Shown here: piece after piece, positions 8,524 to 16,782 of the stretch
Layout of the letters: each line of letters opens with the position of its first letter
Numbering within the stretch: position 1 is the stretch's first letter
Assembly (NCBI GenBank): GCA_023415205.1
Contig: JAEZLR010000009.1
Span: 1-47,697, forward strand
Origin: Bacillota bacterium
GTDB lineage: Bacteria; Bacillota; Clostridia; DSM-8532
Direction of reading: 5' to 3'
Length of the DNA: 47,697 bases
Notes under the pieces: generated by a model
The model's database searches: none
What the model was told of the DNA's origin: nothing
The model's input: only the letters and a program-made list of their open reading frames with translations
Position numbers and translations under genes: made by a program

Positions 8524-9240
8524 ATGGACGATAGATGCGAAGGGTGTTTAAAGATCGGCCAGAAAGCGCCCGATTTCTCTGTGTTATCCACCTATGGGCC
8601 CATATCCCTTTCAGATTACAAAGGCAAATGGCTTATTCTCTTTTCACATCCCGGAGATTTCACCCCTGTATGCACCACCGAGTTCATTGCTTTTTCAAAG
8701 GAGTATCCCGAATTTGTTAAGCGCAATACCTTACTCCTAGGCCTCAGCATTGACAGCAATCCGTCCCATCTTGCCTGGATGGAGAATATCCGTAGGACTC
8801 AGGGCGTGACAATTCCTTTTCCCATACTGGCTGACAGGGATGGAGCCATTGCAAGACGCTATGGGATGCTTTCAGCTGACGAAAAGAATTTTGCTACGGT
8901 GAGAAATGTGTTTATTATAGATCCAGAAGGAATCATTCGATCCATATTGGTCTATCCCTACACCAACGGGCGCAATATTCCTGAAATATTAAGACTGCTC
9001 GATGCTTTACAGCTTTCCAGCAAGGAAAACGTGGTTACCCCTGCCAATTGGCAGCCTGGAGAACCCGTAATGGTTCCTGCACCTCAATCCTACGAGGAAC
9101 TGATTAAGAGAGGTGAAGATTCAGCTTTGCGCTGTGTTGACTGGTATCTGTGCTTTAAGCAGGATACTTCCACTAAGCCTAATAAAAGGCCAGTTAATAT
9201 TGACGACTTGAGGCTACCTCCAGGCCCCATGGATGTATAG
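8524..9240 (+). CDS. peroxiredoxin, Prx6/archaeal thioredoxin-peroxidase type
   Basis: A 238-residue AhpC/TSA-fold peroxidase that reduces hydroperoxides. The peroxidatic Cys50 is in HPGDFTPVCTTEF. The protein has the extended C-terminal arm of the Prx6 group with Cys204 and Cys210 in CVDWYLC, the same position and spacing as the extra cysteines of archaeal Prx6-type enzymes such as the Aeropyrum one, where they take part in disulfide exchange. The dimerisation-arm segment WQPGEPVMVPAP is also typical. It stands alone between two terminators; GAGGT about 9 bases upstream of the ATG is the ribosome binding site. Confidence 0.92.
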   Translation: MDDRCEGCLKIGQKAPDFSVLSTYGPISLSDYKGKWLILFSHPGDFTPVCTTEFIAFSKEYPEFVKRNTLLLGLSIDSNPSHLAWMENIRRTQGVTIPFPILADRDGAIARRYGMLSADEKNFATVRNVFIIDPEGIIRSILVYPYTNGRNIPEILRLLDALQLSSKENVVTPANWQPGEPVMVPAPQSYEELIKRGEDSALRCVDWYLCFKQDTSTKPNKRPVNIDDLRLPPGPMDV

Positions 9241-9253
9241 CCCAGTTTATATG

Positions 9254-9352
9254 CTCCTCCTTCTTGCGCTTTAAGCATCCTCCTGCTTAAAGCGCTTTTT
9301 AATTAAGAAGGGCTCAGGCTCCTACCGATTTTTTACCTGGCCTCTGCATTCT
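9254..9352. repeat. 99-bp direct repeat, left copy (contains terminator)
   Basis: This segment recurs at 11074-11172 with 97 of 99 identical bases. The copies differ only at the sixth and eighth bases of TTTTACCTGG versus TTTTATCCGG. The two copies flank 1.72 kb of more AT-rich DNA. Identity stops sharply at both ends. Confidence 0.9.
9266..9300 (+). terminator. Rho-independent terminator of the peroxiredoxin gene
   Basis: A perfect 12-bp stem, GCGCTTTAAGCA against TGCTTAAAGCGC, with a six-base loop (TCCTCC) and five T. It lies inside the duplicated 99-bp segment. Confidence 0.92.
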
Positions 9353-9880
9353 TAATTTAACGGGCAACCGAATTTTAAAGCTAGACCCTTCAAACTCGCC
9401 CTACGACAATAAGCCGCGAAAAACGATACCCACTAAGTCAATGTGAAGCAACTACCCTAATAAAATATCACATAATAAGTGATATTAAAAAACTTAATGT
9501 GAGACTTTTACGTGAGGTGCTTAATTATGGCGAAGATATACTATGACTTAATAAAACAGGACTATTCAGGAGTTGGGAATTGCCTTACTGCTTTTGAAAA
9601 GTAAAAAGCTGATTATATAGAACATCGTCTTAAGCTTAATCATACACTAAATTTAAAATCCAAAATAAAGAATTAAATGATATAATTGTTATATATAAGC
9701 TATTATGGTTTAAATTAAGAAACATAGACTTGGTAATTACCAATCCCTTGCAAAAAGAAAGGAAGCGATTCCTGTGTGATCATGTGCGACATGCCCACTT
9801 CTAGTTCTTAAATCCTTAGAAATACTGACATGCTCTTGAACATTGCTTTTAGTGCATGTCTCTCTATGAAAGGTGAAAAC
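9353..9880. other. AT-rich intergenic region with inverted repeats
   Basis: There is no clear full-length gene in this 528-base stretch. It holds a short ORF with in-frame continuation (9527-9604, listed separately), an 8-bp inverted repeat AATATCAC/GTGATATT with a seven-base loop at 9464-9486, a TATAAT at 9681-9686 without a good -35, and a perfect palindrome TTGGTAATTACCAA at 9730-9743. The palindromes could be operators for the following lipoprotein gene; nothing else supports that. Confidence 0.5.
9527..9604 (+). pseudogene. small ORF, possible remnant of a phage-type small protein
   Basis: Behind GTGAGGTG an ATG opens a 25-residue frame beginning MAKIYYDLIKQ and ending at a TAA. Beyond the stop the same frame continues for about 22 codons to a second TAA. 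The start resembles small phage-associated proteins of the CD1375 type, which I recall as beginning with similar MAK-YY-LIK segments of about 40 residues, so this may be a decayed copy interrupted by a stop. The match is short and could be coincidence; it might also be a functional microprotein. Confidence 0.22.
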
Positions 9881-10864
9881 ATGGCTAAAAGAAAAATCCT
9901 ATTCTTATTTATTGCCATATTTAGTGTTGCTTTAGTCGCATGTACGGGGAGCAAGTACAAACCGGAATATGTTTTAAACAGCATATCTTCATCACCAGAC
10001 GGCCTTATGTTAGCTTGCGGGGATAATGGGATCATTGCAACAACTCAGGATCTTAAAGTATGGAATTATCTGACCATTGATAAAAACATTAAATTTGAGA
10101 GTGCTGAATTCTTAAATGACGAATTTATCATACTAGGCCGGGAAGCAGCCAATGGTAAAGATGTTCTATGCTTTTATCATCCCAAATCAAAAAAATGGAG
10201 TCTCACTCAATCAGATGATCATGTAAGAAATATCACAGTAGCTAACAACCGACTATTTACTATTTCTACAGAGGGTTATATCAAGGAACTCATTTACAAA
10301 TCTGAGTGGGAACCTGTGGAATTTCCTGCTATTATAAATGATGCTAATGAATGGCCTGTGAGAAATATACCAAGCTCCATTCTATATGACGGGCATCAGT
10401 ATATTGTCACAGGTGGAGGGAACTTCCTTGCCAGTTCAAAAGATTTAAAAGAATGGGTTTTCAATTTTGAGCAGAGTGGAGGAACCGGCAGTTCATATGG
10501 TATTGCGACTAGTGGTAGCACAAATGTTATCGTGGGAGACCATCTGTATATTGCTTCTGCAAAAGCAGGTGACGACCAATGGACTGTTCAAGATCCTATT
10601 GAACACATTGCCAATATAGAGGATGTGGATAATTACTACACACTCTGTTTATTTGATATCGTTACTGACGGAAAGAAGTTCGTTGCTGTAGGAGCTCATG
10701 GTATTGCCCTGATATCTGAGGATGGTATAAATTGGAGTGTTTCTCAAACAAACACTTTTGCTTGGCTAAAGGACATTGCGTGGAATGGAACATCCTTTAT
10801 ATGTTTGGGTGAAAACATCATTATTGCATCAGATGATGGAGTCAATTGGACTGAAATAAAATAA
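9881..10864 (+). CDS. putative lipoprotein with beta-propeller-like repeats
   Basis: A 327-residue protein with a lipoprotein signal peptide: MAKRK, a hydrophobic core, and the lipobox LVAC with the lipidated Cys at residue 21. The mature part has at least four copies of a loose motif, G followed by I/L-A-S then D(G/L)xxW, seen as IATTQDLKVW, FLASSKDLKEW, ALISEDGINW and IIASDDGVNW. This pattern is typical of beta-propeller blades of the BNR/YCF48-like kind. No catalytic site is recognisable; a surface binding role is inference. The frame is open back to 9830, but GAAAGGTG is well spaced before the ATG at 9881 and gives the classical signal peptide. The gene lies wholly between the two 99-bp repeats and is more AT-rich than its surroundings. 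Confidence 0.8.
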   Translation: MAKRKILFLFIAIFSVALVACTGSKYKPEYVLNSISSSPDGLMLACGDNGIIATTQDLKVWNYLTIDKNIKFESAEFLNDEFIILGREAANGKDVLCFYHPKSKKWSLTQSDDHVRNITVANNRLFTISTEGYIKELIYKSEWEPVEFPAIINDANEWPVRNIPSSILYDGHQYIVTGGGNFLASSKDLKEWVFNFEQSGGTGSSYGIATSGSTNVIVGDHLYIASAKAGDDQWTVQDPIEHIANIEDVDNYYTLCLFDIVTDGKKFVAVGAHGIALISEDGINWSVSQTNTFAWLKDIAWNGTSFICLGENIIIASDDGVNWTEIK

Positions 10865-11073
10865 CACATTAACTCGCTTCTTTGCTCATAAAATCTGTAG
10901 ATTATATTAGGTATACTTACTTATAGTCTATGAGGGGCTAAAATATTATAGATTATATACCGTATAAAGCTGAGTAGTATAAAGTGTTCCAATATATTCC
11001 TTCATTTCATAAATGGTCTTGAAACTGCCCATGGTAATCATGGTTTTGGCAACTAAAGTCTCGGTATCAAAGT
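10865..11073. other. intergenic region inside the repeat-bounded block
   Basis: AT-rich DNA with no + strand gene and no convincing terminator for the lipoprotein gene until the right repeat copy. Most of it is covered on the minus strand by the short ORF 10946-11098. Confidence 0.5.
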
Positions 11074-11098
11074 CTCCTCCTTCTTGCGCTTTAAGCAT
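10946..11098 (-). CDS. 50-codon ORF starting inside a terminator hairpin; possible gene remnant
   Basis: The frame starts at an ATG inside the duplicated terminator, directly after AGGAGG, and encodes 50 residues (MLKAQEGGDF, then a segment containing TLVAKTMITMGSFKTIYEMK). The part outside the repeat has codon choice and amino-acid composition like a real protein, suggesting the C-terminus of a gene whose front has been replaced by the repeat. I do not recognise the family. No separate promoter was found, and the ribosome binding site is too close to the ATG for good initiation. Confidence 0.25.
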   Translation of the reverse strand: MLKAQEGGDFDTETLVAKTMITMGSFKTIYEMKEYIGTLYTTQLYTVYNL

Positions 11099-11172
11099 CC
11101 TCCTGCTTAAAGCGCTTTTTAATTAAGAAGGGCTCAGGCTCCTACCGATTTTTTATCCGGCCTCTGCATTCT
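11074..11172. repeat. 99-bp direct repeat, right copy (contains terminator)
   Basis: Second copy of the segment at 9254-9352, 97 of 99 bases identical. It includes the same 12-bp terminator stem (11086-11115) with its T run to 11120, so on the + strand it can end transcription from the lipoprotein gene. Confidence 0.9.
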
Positions 11173-11206
11173 GGGAGATTAATTTGACAGAGCCGTTGTT
11201 GGTTGT

Positions 11207-11239
11207 GATAAACAAAAGGGCTGCCGTTTGGCAAGCCCT
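11207..11239 (-). terminator. Rho-independent terminator of the ECF sigma/anti-sigma operon
   Basis: Read on the minus strand, AGGGCTTGCC and GGCAGCCCT pair around the loop AAAC (one bulged T) and are followed by TTTTGTTT. It sits just after the stop of the 11248-11847 gene. Confidence 0.75.
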
Positions 11240-11247
11240 GTAAAAGA

Positions 11248-11847
11248 TCAGTTTGCATTTTCAAGCTTTATTTCATCAGAAGTGGGTTCTGCGCCTTGCG
11301 CTACTCCATCGATGTCTACAGTACTTGAGTTTTCCTTCATGCTTTCTATGAGCGGGTCTGTCACCTGAAATGAATCGATGCTTTTTTCTATCATTACACC
11401 TTCCCCCACTTTTTCTGAAAGAATTGCGCCAGGAGCTGCGTCATCTTTTGGCTCTGATTTTTGAATCGATATCCCGTTGATTGTCTCAATCTGTCCTCCC
11501 TGCATTCTATCAACATCTACATCGATAGAATTCATCTTGAGCTTATCCATCTCTTCCTCTGTGAGTTTGAAGAGTCTAATACCCAATGTCTCAGCTAACC
11601 CGTATGCATAGGCTCGGGCCTGGGGGGATAAAAGTAACGTGAACACTAAAGCAAGTACTAAACAGGTGGCAATAGCAGCGGGTTTTTTGAAGAGGAGGGA
11701 ATGCCTCTTCAGATTACGTTTATTGTTACATTCGTTGGTAATCCTGTCTTGTATTTTTTCAAAGGTACCAGCAGACAGGCTTATGCCTGAGACTTCAGAA
11801 TTAAAGGTGCTTTTAAGGAGCTTATCAAAGTAAACTTGCTTTTTCAT
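11248..11847 (-). CDS. putative membrane-anchored anti-sigma factor
   Basis: A 199-residue protein with a basic N-terminal domain of about 55 residues, one membrane segment (about 57-74, AAIATCLVLALVFTLLL) and an acidic extracytoplasmic part. It overlaps the end of the upstream ECF sigma gene by 23 bases, the usual arrangement of sigma and cognate anti-sigma. No ZAS-type HxxxCxxC zinc motif is visible, so the assignment rests on topology and context. AAGGGGAA precedes the ATG. Confidence 0.72.
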   Translation of the reverse strand: MKKQVYFDKLLKSTFNSEVSGISLSAGTFEKIQDRITNECNNKRNLKRHSLLFKKPAAIATCLVLALVFTLLLSPQARAYAYGLAETLGIRLFKLTEEEMDKLKMNSIDVDVDRMQGGQIETINGISIQKSEPKDDAAPGAILSEKVGEGVMIEKSIDSFQVTDPLIESMKENSSTVDIDGVAQGAEPTSDEIKLENAN

Positions 11848-12439
11848 AAAAACTATTCCCCTTTCGGTTAATTGGGATATCAGAATAAGCTTTCATTGGA
11901 TTACCAAGGTCAATGATTTTCATTAACCGCTTTCGCCCGTGATACAGTCTGGATTTTACAGTGCCCTCAAAACATTGCATCATTTTTGCTATTTCTTTTA
12001 TGGAAAGCTCATTAAAATAGTAAAGAACTATAACAGTCTTCAGAACGGGCTCAAGTTGATTGACTGCTTGCCAGACAACTTTTTGCAGCTCATTTGCCTC
12101 AACAGTGTCCGCCAGCTCCCATTCGTTCTGGCATATTTCATACCCCATATCCCTCATTTCATCAATGGACACATGCTGCTTTTCTTTTGGCTTCATGCGC
12201 AGGCATAAATGGGTTAGTATTCTATAGAACCATGCCTTAAAAGCCACAGGGTCCTTTAGCTTGTGCAAATCTTTATAGCATCTGATAAAAGCCTCTTGAA
12301 CAACATCCTCCGAAAGTTCTTTGTTCCCTGTGATTAGATATGCTGTCCTGAGGGCTTGATCGCTGTATAGGCGGTAGAGCTCTTGAAAGGCGATAGAATT
12401 ACCTTGCTGTAAGCTTTTAATCAGGCTAACCTCATCCAT
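11825..12439 (-). CDS. ECF-type RNA polymerase sigma factor
   Basis: A 204-residue sigma-70 family protein. Region 2 covers about residues 5-85 (FQELYRLYSDQALRTAYLI, SEDVVQEAFIRCYKDLHKL, FKAWFYRILTHLCL), and region 4 about 115-172 (VIVLYYFNELSIKEIAKMMQ, GTVKSRLYHGRKRL). Members of this group direct transcription of stress or envelope genes and are held inactive by a membrane partner, here the overlapping downstream gene. AAAGGAATG precedes the ATG. The gene is divergent from the ABC-F gene, with 224 bases between them. Confidence 0.93.
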   Translation of the reverse strand: MDEVSLIKSLQQGNSIAFQELYRLYSDQALRTAYLITGNKELSEDVVQEAFIRCYKDLHKLKDPVAFKAWFYRILTHLCLRMKPKEKQHVSIDEMRDMGYEICQNEWELADTVEANELQKVVWQAVNQLEPVLKTVIVLYYFNELSIKEIAKMMQCFEGTVKSRLYHGRKRLMKIIDLGNPMKAYSDIPINRKGNSFYEKASLL

Positions 12440-12488
12440 GTTTCATTCCTTTCACTTCTTTTATTGTAGTAGAGGCCTCTATCTAATA

Positions 12489-12516
12489 GGATACAAATGT
12501 TCAAGAGTTGGTTCAA
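12489..12516 (-). promoter_or_regulatory. candidate ECF-type autoregulated promoter
   Basis: On the minus strand TGAACC is followed, 15 bases later, by GTATC, resembling ECF promoters with a GAAC-containing -35. It lies about 50 bases upstream of the ECF sigma start, where an autoregulated promoter is expected. This is motif resemblance only. Confidence 0.25.
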
Positions 12517-12663
12517 ATTTTTTTGAAAGGACGTTTAATAGGGTCACTTTTTTGAAATTTTTGGTTCATGGGCCATTCCTGCCCTTTATTCTGATTTTTG
12601 ATATAATGGAAGAACGAGTACAAGGTTATTCTATACAGAATAACGTCATATAGGGAGAATTTA

Positions 12664-14595
12664 ATGAGCATTTTATCGGCAGAAAAAATAGCAAAAAGCT
12701 ATAGTGAAAAAATATTATTTGAGGAACTGTCCCTGGGTATCAATGAAGGGGAAAAAATCGGATTAATCGGTATCAATGGAACAGGCAAGTCCACTCTGCT
12801 CAAGGTTCTTGCCGGTCTTGAATCGACCGATGCAGGCAGGATCCTTTACGGAAATGGTGTAAAAATTGAATACTTACCGCAGACCCCCGATTTTGAGGAA
12901 GGAACCACCGTATTGGAACAGGTGTTCAAGGGAAATTCTCCTGTGATGAAGCTCATAAGAGAATATGAGGAGGTGCTTCAGGAAGCCAGCGCACCTTTTG
13001 CTGAAGGAGCGGAAAAAAGGCTCCTTCAGTTGACTCAGCATATGGACAGCCTGGAGGCCTGGTCCATTGAAACCGAGGCGAAAAGCATATTGACTAAGCT
13101 CGGCATTTCTGACTTTAAAGCGGATGTGGGCAAATTATCCGGGGGACAGAGGAAAAGAATTGCCATAGCCAGTGCTTTAATCACCCCTTCCGATCTCTTG
13201 ATACTAGACGAGCCCACTAACCATATCGACAATGACACGGTGGACTGGCTGGAGAAGTACCTCAATAAAAGGAAGGGTGCTTTATTGATGGTCACCCATG
13301 ACAGGTATCTACTCGATAGAGTGGTCAACCGCATGGTGGAGCTTGACGGTGGCAAGCTCTATAGCTATCAGGCCAACTATTCCAAGTATCTGGAAATGAA
13401 GGCTGAACGGGAAGAATTGTCGGAAGCCTCTGAAAAAAAGCGTCAGGCACTTATTCGAAGAGAACTGGAATGGATTAAACGAGGGGCCAAAGCGCGCACC
13501 ACCAAACAAAAGGCAAGGATTGATCGCTTTGAACAGCTTATTGAGCAGCAAGGCCCTGTAAGTAAGGAAAATATAGAGATACAGGTGAGCTTTTCACGAT
13601 TGGGAAAAAGGATCATTGAAATTGAGAACATCAGTAAAAGCTTTCCCTGCGGGCCAATCATTAAGGATTTCAGCTATAACCTCTTGCGTGATGATCGGAT
13701 GGGCATCATTGGGCCTAATGGTTGTGGGAAATCGACCTTAATGAAAATCGCTGCGGGCAAGCTTAGCCCGGATTCTGGCAGGGTATCCATTGGTGAAACA
13801 GTCAAAATAGGCTACTTCTCACAGGAAAATGATGATATTCAGAATAGCTCCTTAAGGGTGATTGAGTATATCAGGGAGCAAGCTGAATTTGTGAATACAG
13901 GAGAGGGCACCTTAAGTGCCTCGCAAATGCTGGAAAGATTTCTATTCCCACCCCAGGTCCAATGGACCCCCATCTCAAAGCTCTCAGGGGGAGAGAAAAG
14001 ACGCCTATACTTACTCAAGGTACTCATGGGGGCACCCAATATCTTAATGCTGGACGAGCCCACCAATGATCTTGATATTCAAACTCTGACCATTCTTGAA
14101 GGTTACTTGGATGAATTTCCGGGAGCGGTTATGGTCGTATCCCACGATCGGTACTTTCTGGACAGGGTGGTTGATGGCCTGTTGGCTTTTGAAGGGGAGG
14201 GAGCTATCAAGCAATTCATGGGGAATTATACCGAATATGCTCAGTCGATTCAGCAGCAAGATGCCCTCATTGAGGATAAAAACCCTGGAACACCCAAGAC
14301 AAAAACTAATGAAAGGGCTGTGGGGGAGAAGAAAAAGCCACTGAAAATGTCCTTTAAGGATCAGAAGGAATTTGACGAGATTGATGGGGTTATCGCTGGG
14401 CTGGAAGAAGAGATGAAGCAGATTGAGATAAAAATTACTGCGGCAGCTAGTGATTTTGTACAGCTTCAGGAGCTTATTTCAAAAAAAGAGCAGCTTGAAG
14501 AGGCCTTGGAAGCTGCAATTGAACGCTGGACTTACTTAAATGAGCTTGCTGAGGAAATAGAAAGAAACAAAAAAGCACAGGCTGAAAAGAAATAA
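12664..14595 (+). CDS. ABC-F family ATPase
   Basis: A 643-residue protein with two ABC domains and no membrane segment, the mark of ABC-F proteins, which act on ribosomes in translation or antibiotic resistance. Domain 1 has Walker A GINGTGKST (near 38), signature LSGGQRKRIA and Walker B LLILDEPTNHID. Domain 2 has GPNGCGKST (near 350), LSGGEKRRL and LMLDEPTNDLD. The linker is highly charged (RRELEWIKRGAKARTTKQK). The C-terminal 75 residues form a coiled coil, as in Uup/YfmR-type members, so a housekeeping ribosome-rescue role is likelier than a specific drug-resistance role. TATAAT at 12602-12607 may be the -10. AGGGAG precedes the ATG. Confidence 0.93.
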   Translation: MSILSAEKIAKSYSEKILFEELSLGINEGEKIGLIGINGTGKSTLLKVLAGLESTDAGRILYGNGVKIEYLPQTPDFEEGTTVLEQVFKGNSPVMKLIREYEEVLQEASAPFAEGAEKRLLQLTQHMDSLEAWSIETEAKSILTKLGISDFKADVGKLSGGQRKRIAIASALITPSDLLILDEPTNHIDNDTVDWLEKYLNKRKGALLMVTHDRYLLDRVVNRMVELDGGKLYSYQANYSKYLEMKAEREELSEASEKKRQALIRRELEWIKRGAKARTTKQKARIDRFEQLIEQQGPVSKENIEIQVSFSRLGKRIIEIENISKSFPCGPIIKDFSYNLLRDDRMGIIGPNGCGKSTLMKIAAGKLSPDSGRVSIGETVKIGYFSQENDDIQNSSLRVIEYIREQAEFVNTGEGTLSASQMLERFLFPPQVQWTPISKLSGGEKRRLYLLKVLMGAPNILMLDEPTNDLDIQTLTILEGYLDEFPGAVMVVSHDRYFLDRVVDGLLAFEGEGAIKQFMGNYTEYAQSIQQQDALIEDKNPGTPKTKTNERAVGEKKKPLKMSFKDQKEFDEIDGVIAGLEEEMKQIEIKITAAASDFVQLQELISKKEQLEEALEAAIERWTYLNELAEEIERNKKAQAEKK

Positions 14596-14616
14596 AAAAG
14601 GTCAGTGGAATCATCA

Positions 14617-14648
14617 AAGCTTGTGAGTGCTATCACAGGCTTCTTTTG
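14617..14648 (+). terminator. Rho-independent terminator of the ABC-F gene
   Basis: The arms AAGCTTGTGA and TCACAGGCTT (one G-U pair) enclose a six-base loop and are followed by CTTTTG. It separates the ABC-F gene from the second sigma operon. Confidence 0.7.
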
Positions 14649-14745
14649 CCTATGGAAATAAAAATTATCATAAAATCAGGCGGATCTGTCCAAAAAGTTC
14701 TTCTTGATACGGATATAGAGGTAGGATGATTTAAGGGGTGAGAAG

Positions 14746-15288
14746 ATGAGCGATGAAGATATCCTTAAGCTGTTAAAAGCCAGAAAACAGGAGGGGCTTT
14801 CCCATATCCTTGATCAATACCAAGGGCTCATGACCTATATTGTGAAAAATACTGGAATCTTCAATGAGGAGGATGTCGCAGAGTGTATGAGTGACATTCT
14901 TTATACCCTCTGGAAGCGAATCCATAAATACGATAAATCCAAATCTTCATTTAAAACCTGGCTGATCATGGTGACTCGGGGTTGTGCCATTGATTATCTG
15001 AGAAGAAATAAAAAGTATGGTCAGGTTATCTCCTTTGATGAGATCGGTGACATTGCTGATGCTGCCAGTGTTTTTAGGGAGAGGGATGACAACACCGTTA
15101 TATCTTTTCTTCAAGCCCTTACACCTCCTGACAATGAGATTTTTTACCGCCGTTTTATTCTAGGGGAAAGTGTTGCTGCTATCGCTGAGATGCTTGATTT
15201 GACACAGGATAATGTGTATAAACGTTTATCCCGAGGGAAGGAAAAGCTCAAGACTCTTATGGGCAGGGAGGGGAATGGCTATGTATGA
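14746..15288 (+). CDS. ECF-type RNA polymerase sigma factor
   Basis: A 180-residue sigma-70 family protein. Region 2 is visible at about 8-85 (FNEEDVAECMSDILYTLWKR, FKTWLIMVTRGCAIDYLRR) and region 4 at about 115-172 (IFYRRFILGESVAAIAEMLD followed by QDNVYKRLSRGKEKLK). It overlaps the next gene by eight bases, so it is translationally coupled to its putative anti-sigma factor. It is only distantly similar to the other ECF factor in this window. AAGGGGTGAG lies before the ATG. Confidence 0.92.
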   Translation: MSDEDILKLLKARKQEGLSHILDQYQGLMTYIVKNTGIFNEEDVAECMSDILYTLWKRIHKYDKSKSSFKTWLIMVTRGCAIDYLRRNKKYGQVISFDEIGDIADAASVFRERDDNTVISFLQALTPPDNEIFYRRFILGESVAAIAEMLDLTQDNVYKRLSRGKEKLKTLMGREGNGYV

Positions 15289-16684
15289 AAATAAGTATTT
15301 AGACGGGTTTACCCATGGGATAAATCCTTCTGACTATCCCACAGATATGAACCTAAAGCAAAAAATACTACAAAAAACATACAAAAGGATAAAAAACGGG
15401 TGGTACTATTTCAGGCGCATAGTGGCAGCCTGTCTGATCCTTGCTGTACTGTCGGCCTTTATTCCCAATACACCGGTTCATGCGCTTTGCCAAAAGCTTT
15501 TTTCCTTTATACCTGGTATTGGGATTGTAGAGAATTCTGAGACGGATATGAGGATCATCCGAGTGATGGAAAAGCCCGTAAAGGTCACCGAAGGTGAGCA
15601 ATTTATTGAGGTTCAAGCAGCATATTTAACGAACACGACTTTGAACCTATCTATCAAAACCAATGTCGGTGCTATTGATGCGGGGGAGTTTAAGGACGCT
15701 GCCGAGTTTAAAAAATTCTTTGCGGGAGAAACAACGCCAAAGCTCTATATAAGCACAACAACCGGTAAAATCAAGTCAAATCATTCCATCTGGGCAGGCC
15801 CCTCCTTTGAAACAAGGGTCTACTCCATTGAAGCAAGCTTCCATCTAGAGGCTCAAGATACTGAAAATCAGGTCTTTGGACTTGAACTGGAGGGCTTCGG
15901 AAAACTGGTTGAGATCACCATGATTCCTGTCAGCAGCGATGCATCGCCCGAAGCCATGGGGAATGTGTCCATCATCGATAACGTCATGATCTTTGCCAAC
16001 GCAAGCCGGGAGGGTGAGATTCTGGAGGTGCTCTTAAGTGCCGTGGCCCCACAGGACGATAAAAATATCAGGTTCCATTTATTTGATGAAGAGAATCGTC
16101 TGTTTGAAAACGGAGTACACGTCCTTGACAAGGAAGGCAATATCTATTTACCCGATGAGGGTATGAGAAAAATGAATAACAGCGATATTAATCATTTATA
16201 TTTTGTTGTCCCCGAAGAGAAAGAAGGGCTCAGGGTGGTCATACCTCAAATTCTCTATAATCGAGTGTTTGACGACAGTATTAAAATGGCCATGCCTAAA
16301 GTAGGTCAGGATAGAGTATTGAATAAGGAATGGCGGCTGGGAGAGGGTATTCTTACTCTGGAAAAGGTAACCCTTCTGCCTGCTCATGATCCGATGATGC
16401 CGGAAGAAATGAAAGCATCCCAGGCCATGAAGATTGATGCAAGCTACAAGGAAGGAGAAAACGCTAGGGAGCGAGTGCTCAGGGTGCTGCCCGACGTAGA
16501 AGTGCCGGATAGTATGATTGACTATGCGATGGTATCGCAAAGCACCTATGCCGAGCTTTGGGATGAGGAGCCAAGAGGTTATTCTATTACAGTGTTTGAT
16601 GATATAGAGAAAACAAAAAAGGTTCGCCTGAAATTTAGCGTAGAATGTACTATGACCGGGCCCTGGGTGATAACCCTCAAGTAG
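15281..16684 (+). CDS. sigma-linked membrane protein, putative anti-sigma factor (DUF4179-like)
   Basis: A 467-residue protein with a cytoplasmic N-terminus of about 45 residues, one membrane segment (about 46-62), then a conserved-looking start of the outer domain (ALCQKLFSFIPGIGIVE) and a large beta-rich extracytoplasmic region. This plan, directly after an ECF sigma gene, is that of DUF4179-type putative anti-sigma proteins in Firmicutes. The frame is open from 15212; ATG 15281 is chosen because GGGAGGGG lies seven bases upstream and because ATGTATGA gives a coupled overlap with the sigma stop. The outer domain may sense an extracellular signal, which is inference. Confidence 0.75.
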   Translation: MYENKYLDGFTHGINPSDYPTDMNLKQKILQKTYKRIKNGWYYFRRIVAACLILAVLSAFIPNTPVHALCQKLFSFIPGIGIVENSETDMRIIRVMEKPVKVTEGEQFIEVQAAYLTNTTLNLSIKTNVGAIDAGEFKDAAEFKKFFAGETTPKLYISTTTGKIKSNHSIWAGPSFETRVYSIEASFHLEAQDTENQVFGLELEGFGKLVEITMIPVSSDASPEAMGNVSIIDNVMIFANASREGEILEVLLSAVAPQDDKNIRFHLFDEENRLFENGVHVLDKEGNIYLPDEGMRKMNNSDINHLYFVVPEEKEGLRVVIPQILYNRVFDDSIKMAMPKVGQDRVLNKEWRLGEGILTLEKVTLLPAHDPMMPEEMKASQAMKIDASYKEGENARERVLRVLPDVEVPDSMIDYAMVSQSTYAELWDEEPRGYSITVFDDIEKTKKVRLKFSVECTMTGPWVITLK

Positions 16685-16690
16685 AGGAAG

Positions 16691-16739
16691 AAGGGATGGT
16701 TCTTGAAGCTTTGGTGAGTCAGGAGAACCGTCCCTTTTT
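16691..16739 (+). terminator. Rho-independent terminator of the second ECF operon
   Basis: The 13-base arms AAGGGATGGTTCT (16691-16703) and AGAACCGTCCCTT (16724-16736) pair with one G-U, followed by a run of T. Confidence 0.88.
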
Positions 16740-16782
16740 ATAATGTGAGAGTTTAATGAGTGATGGTGAAATATAGATGCAA

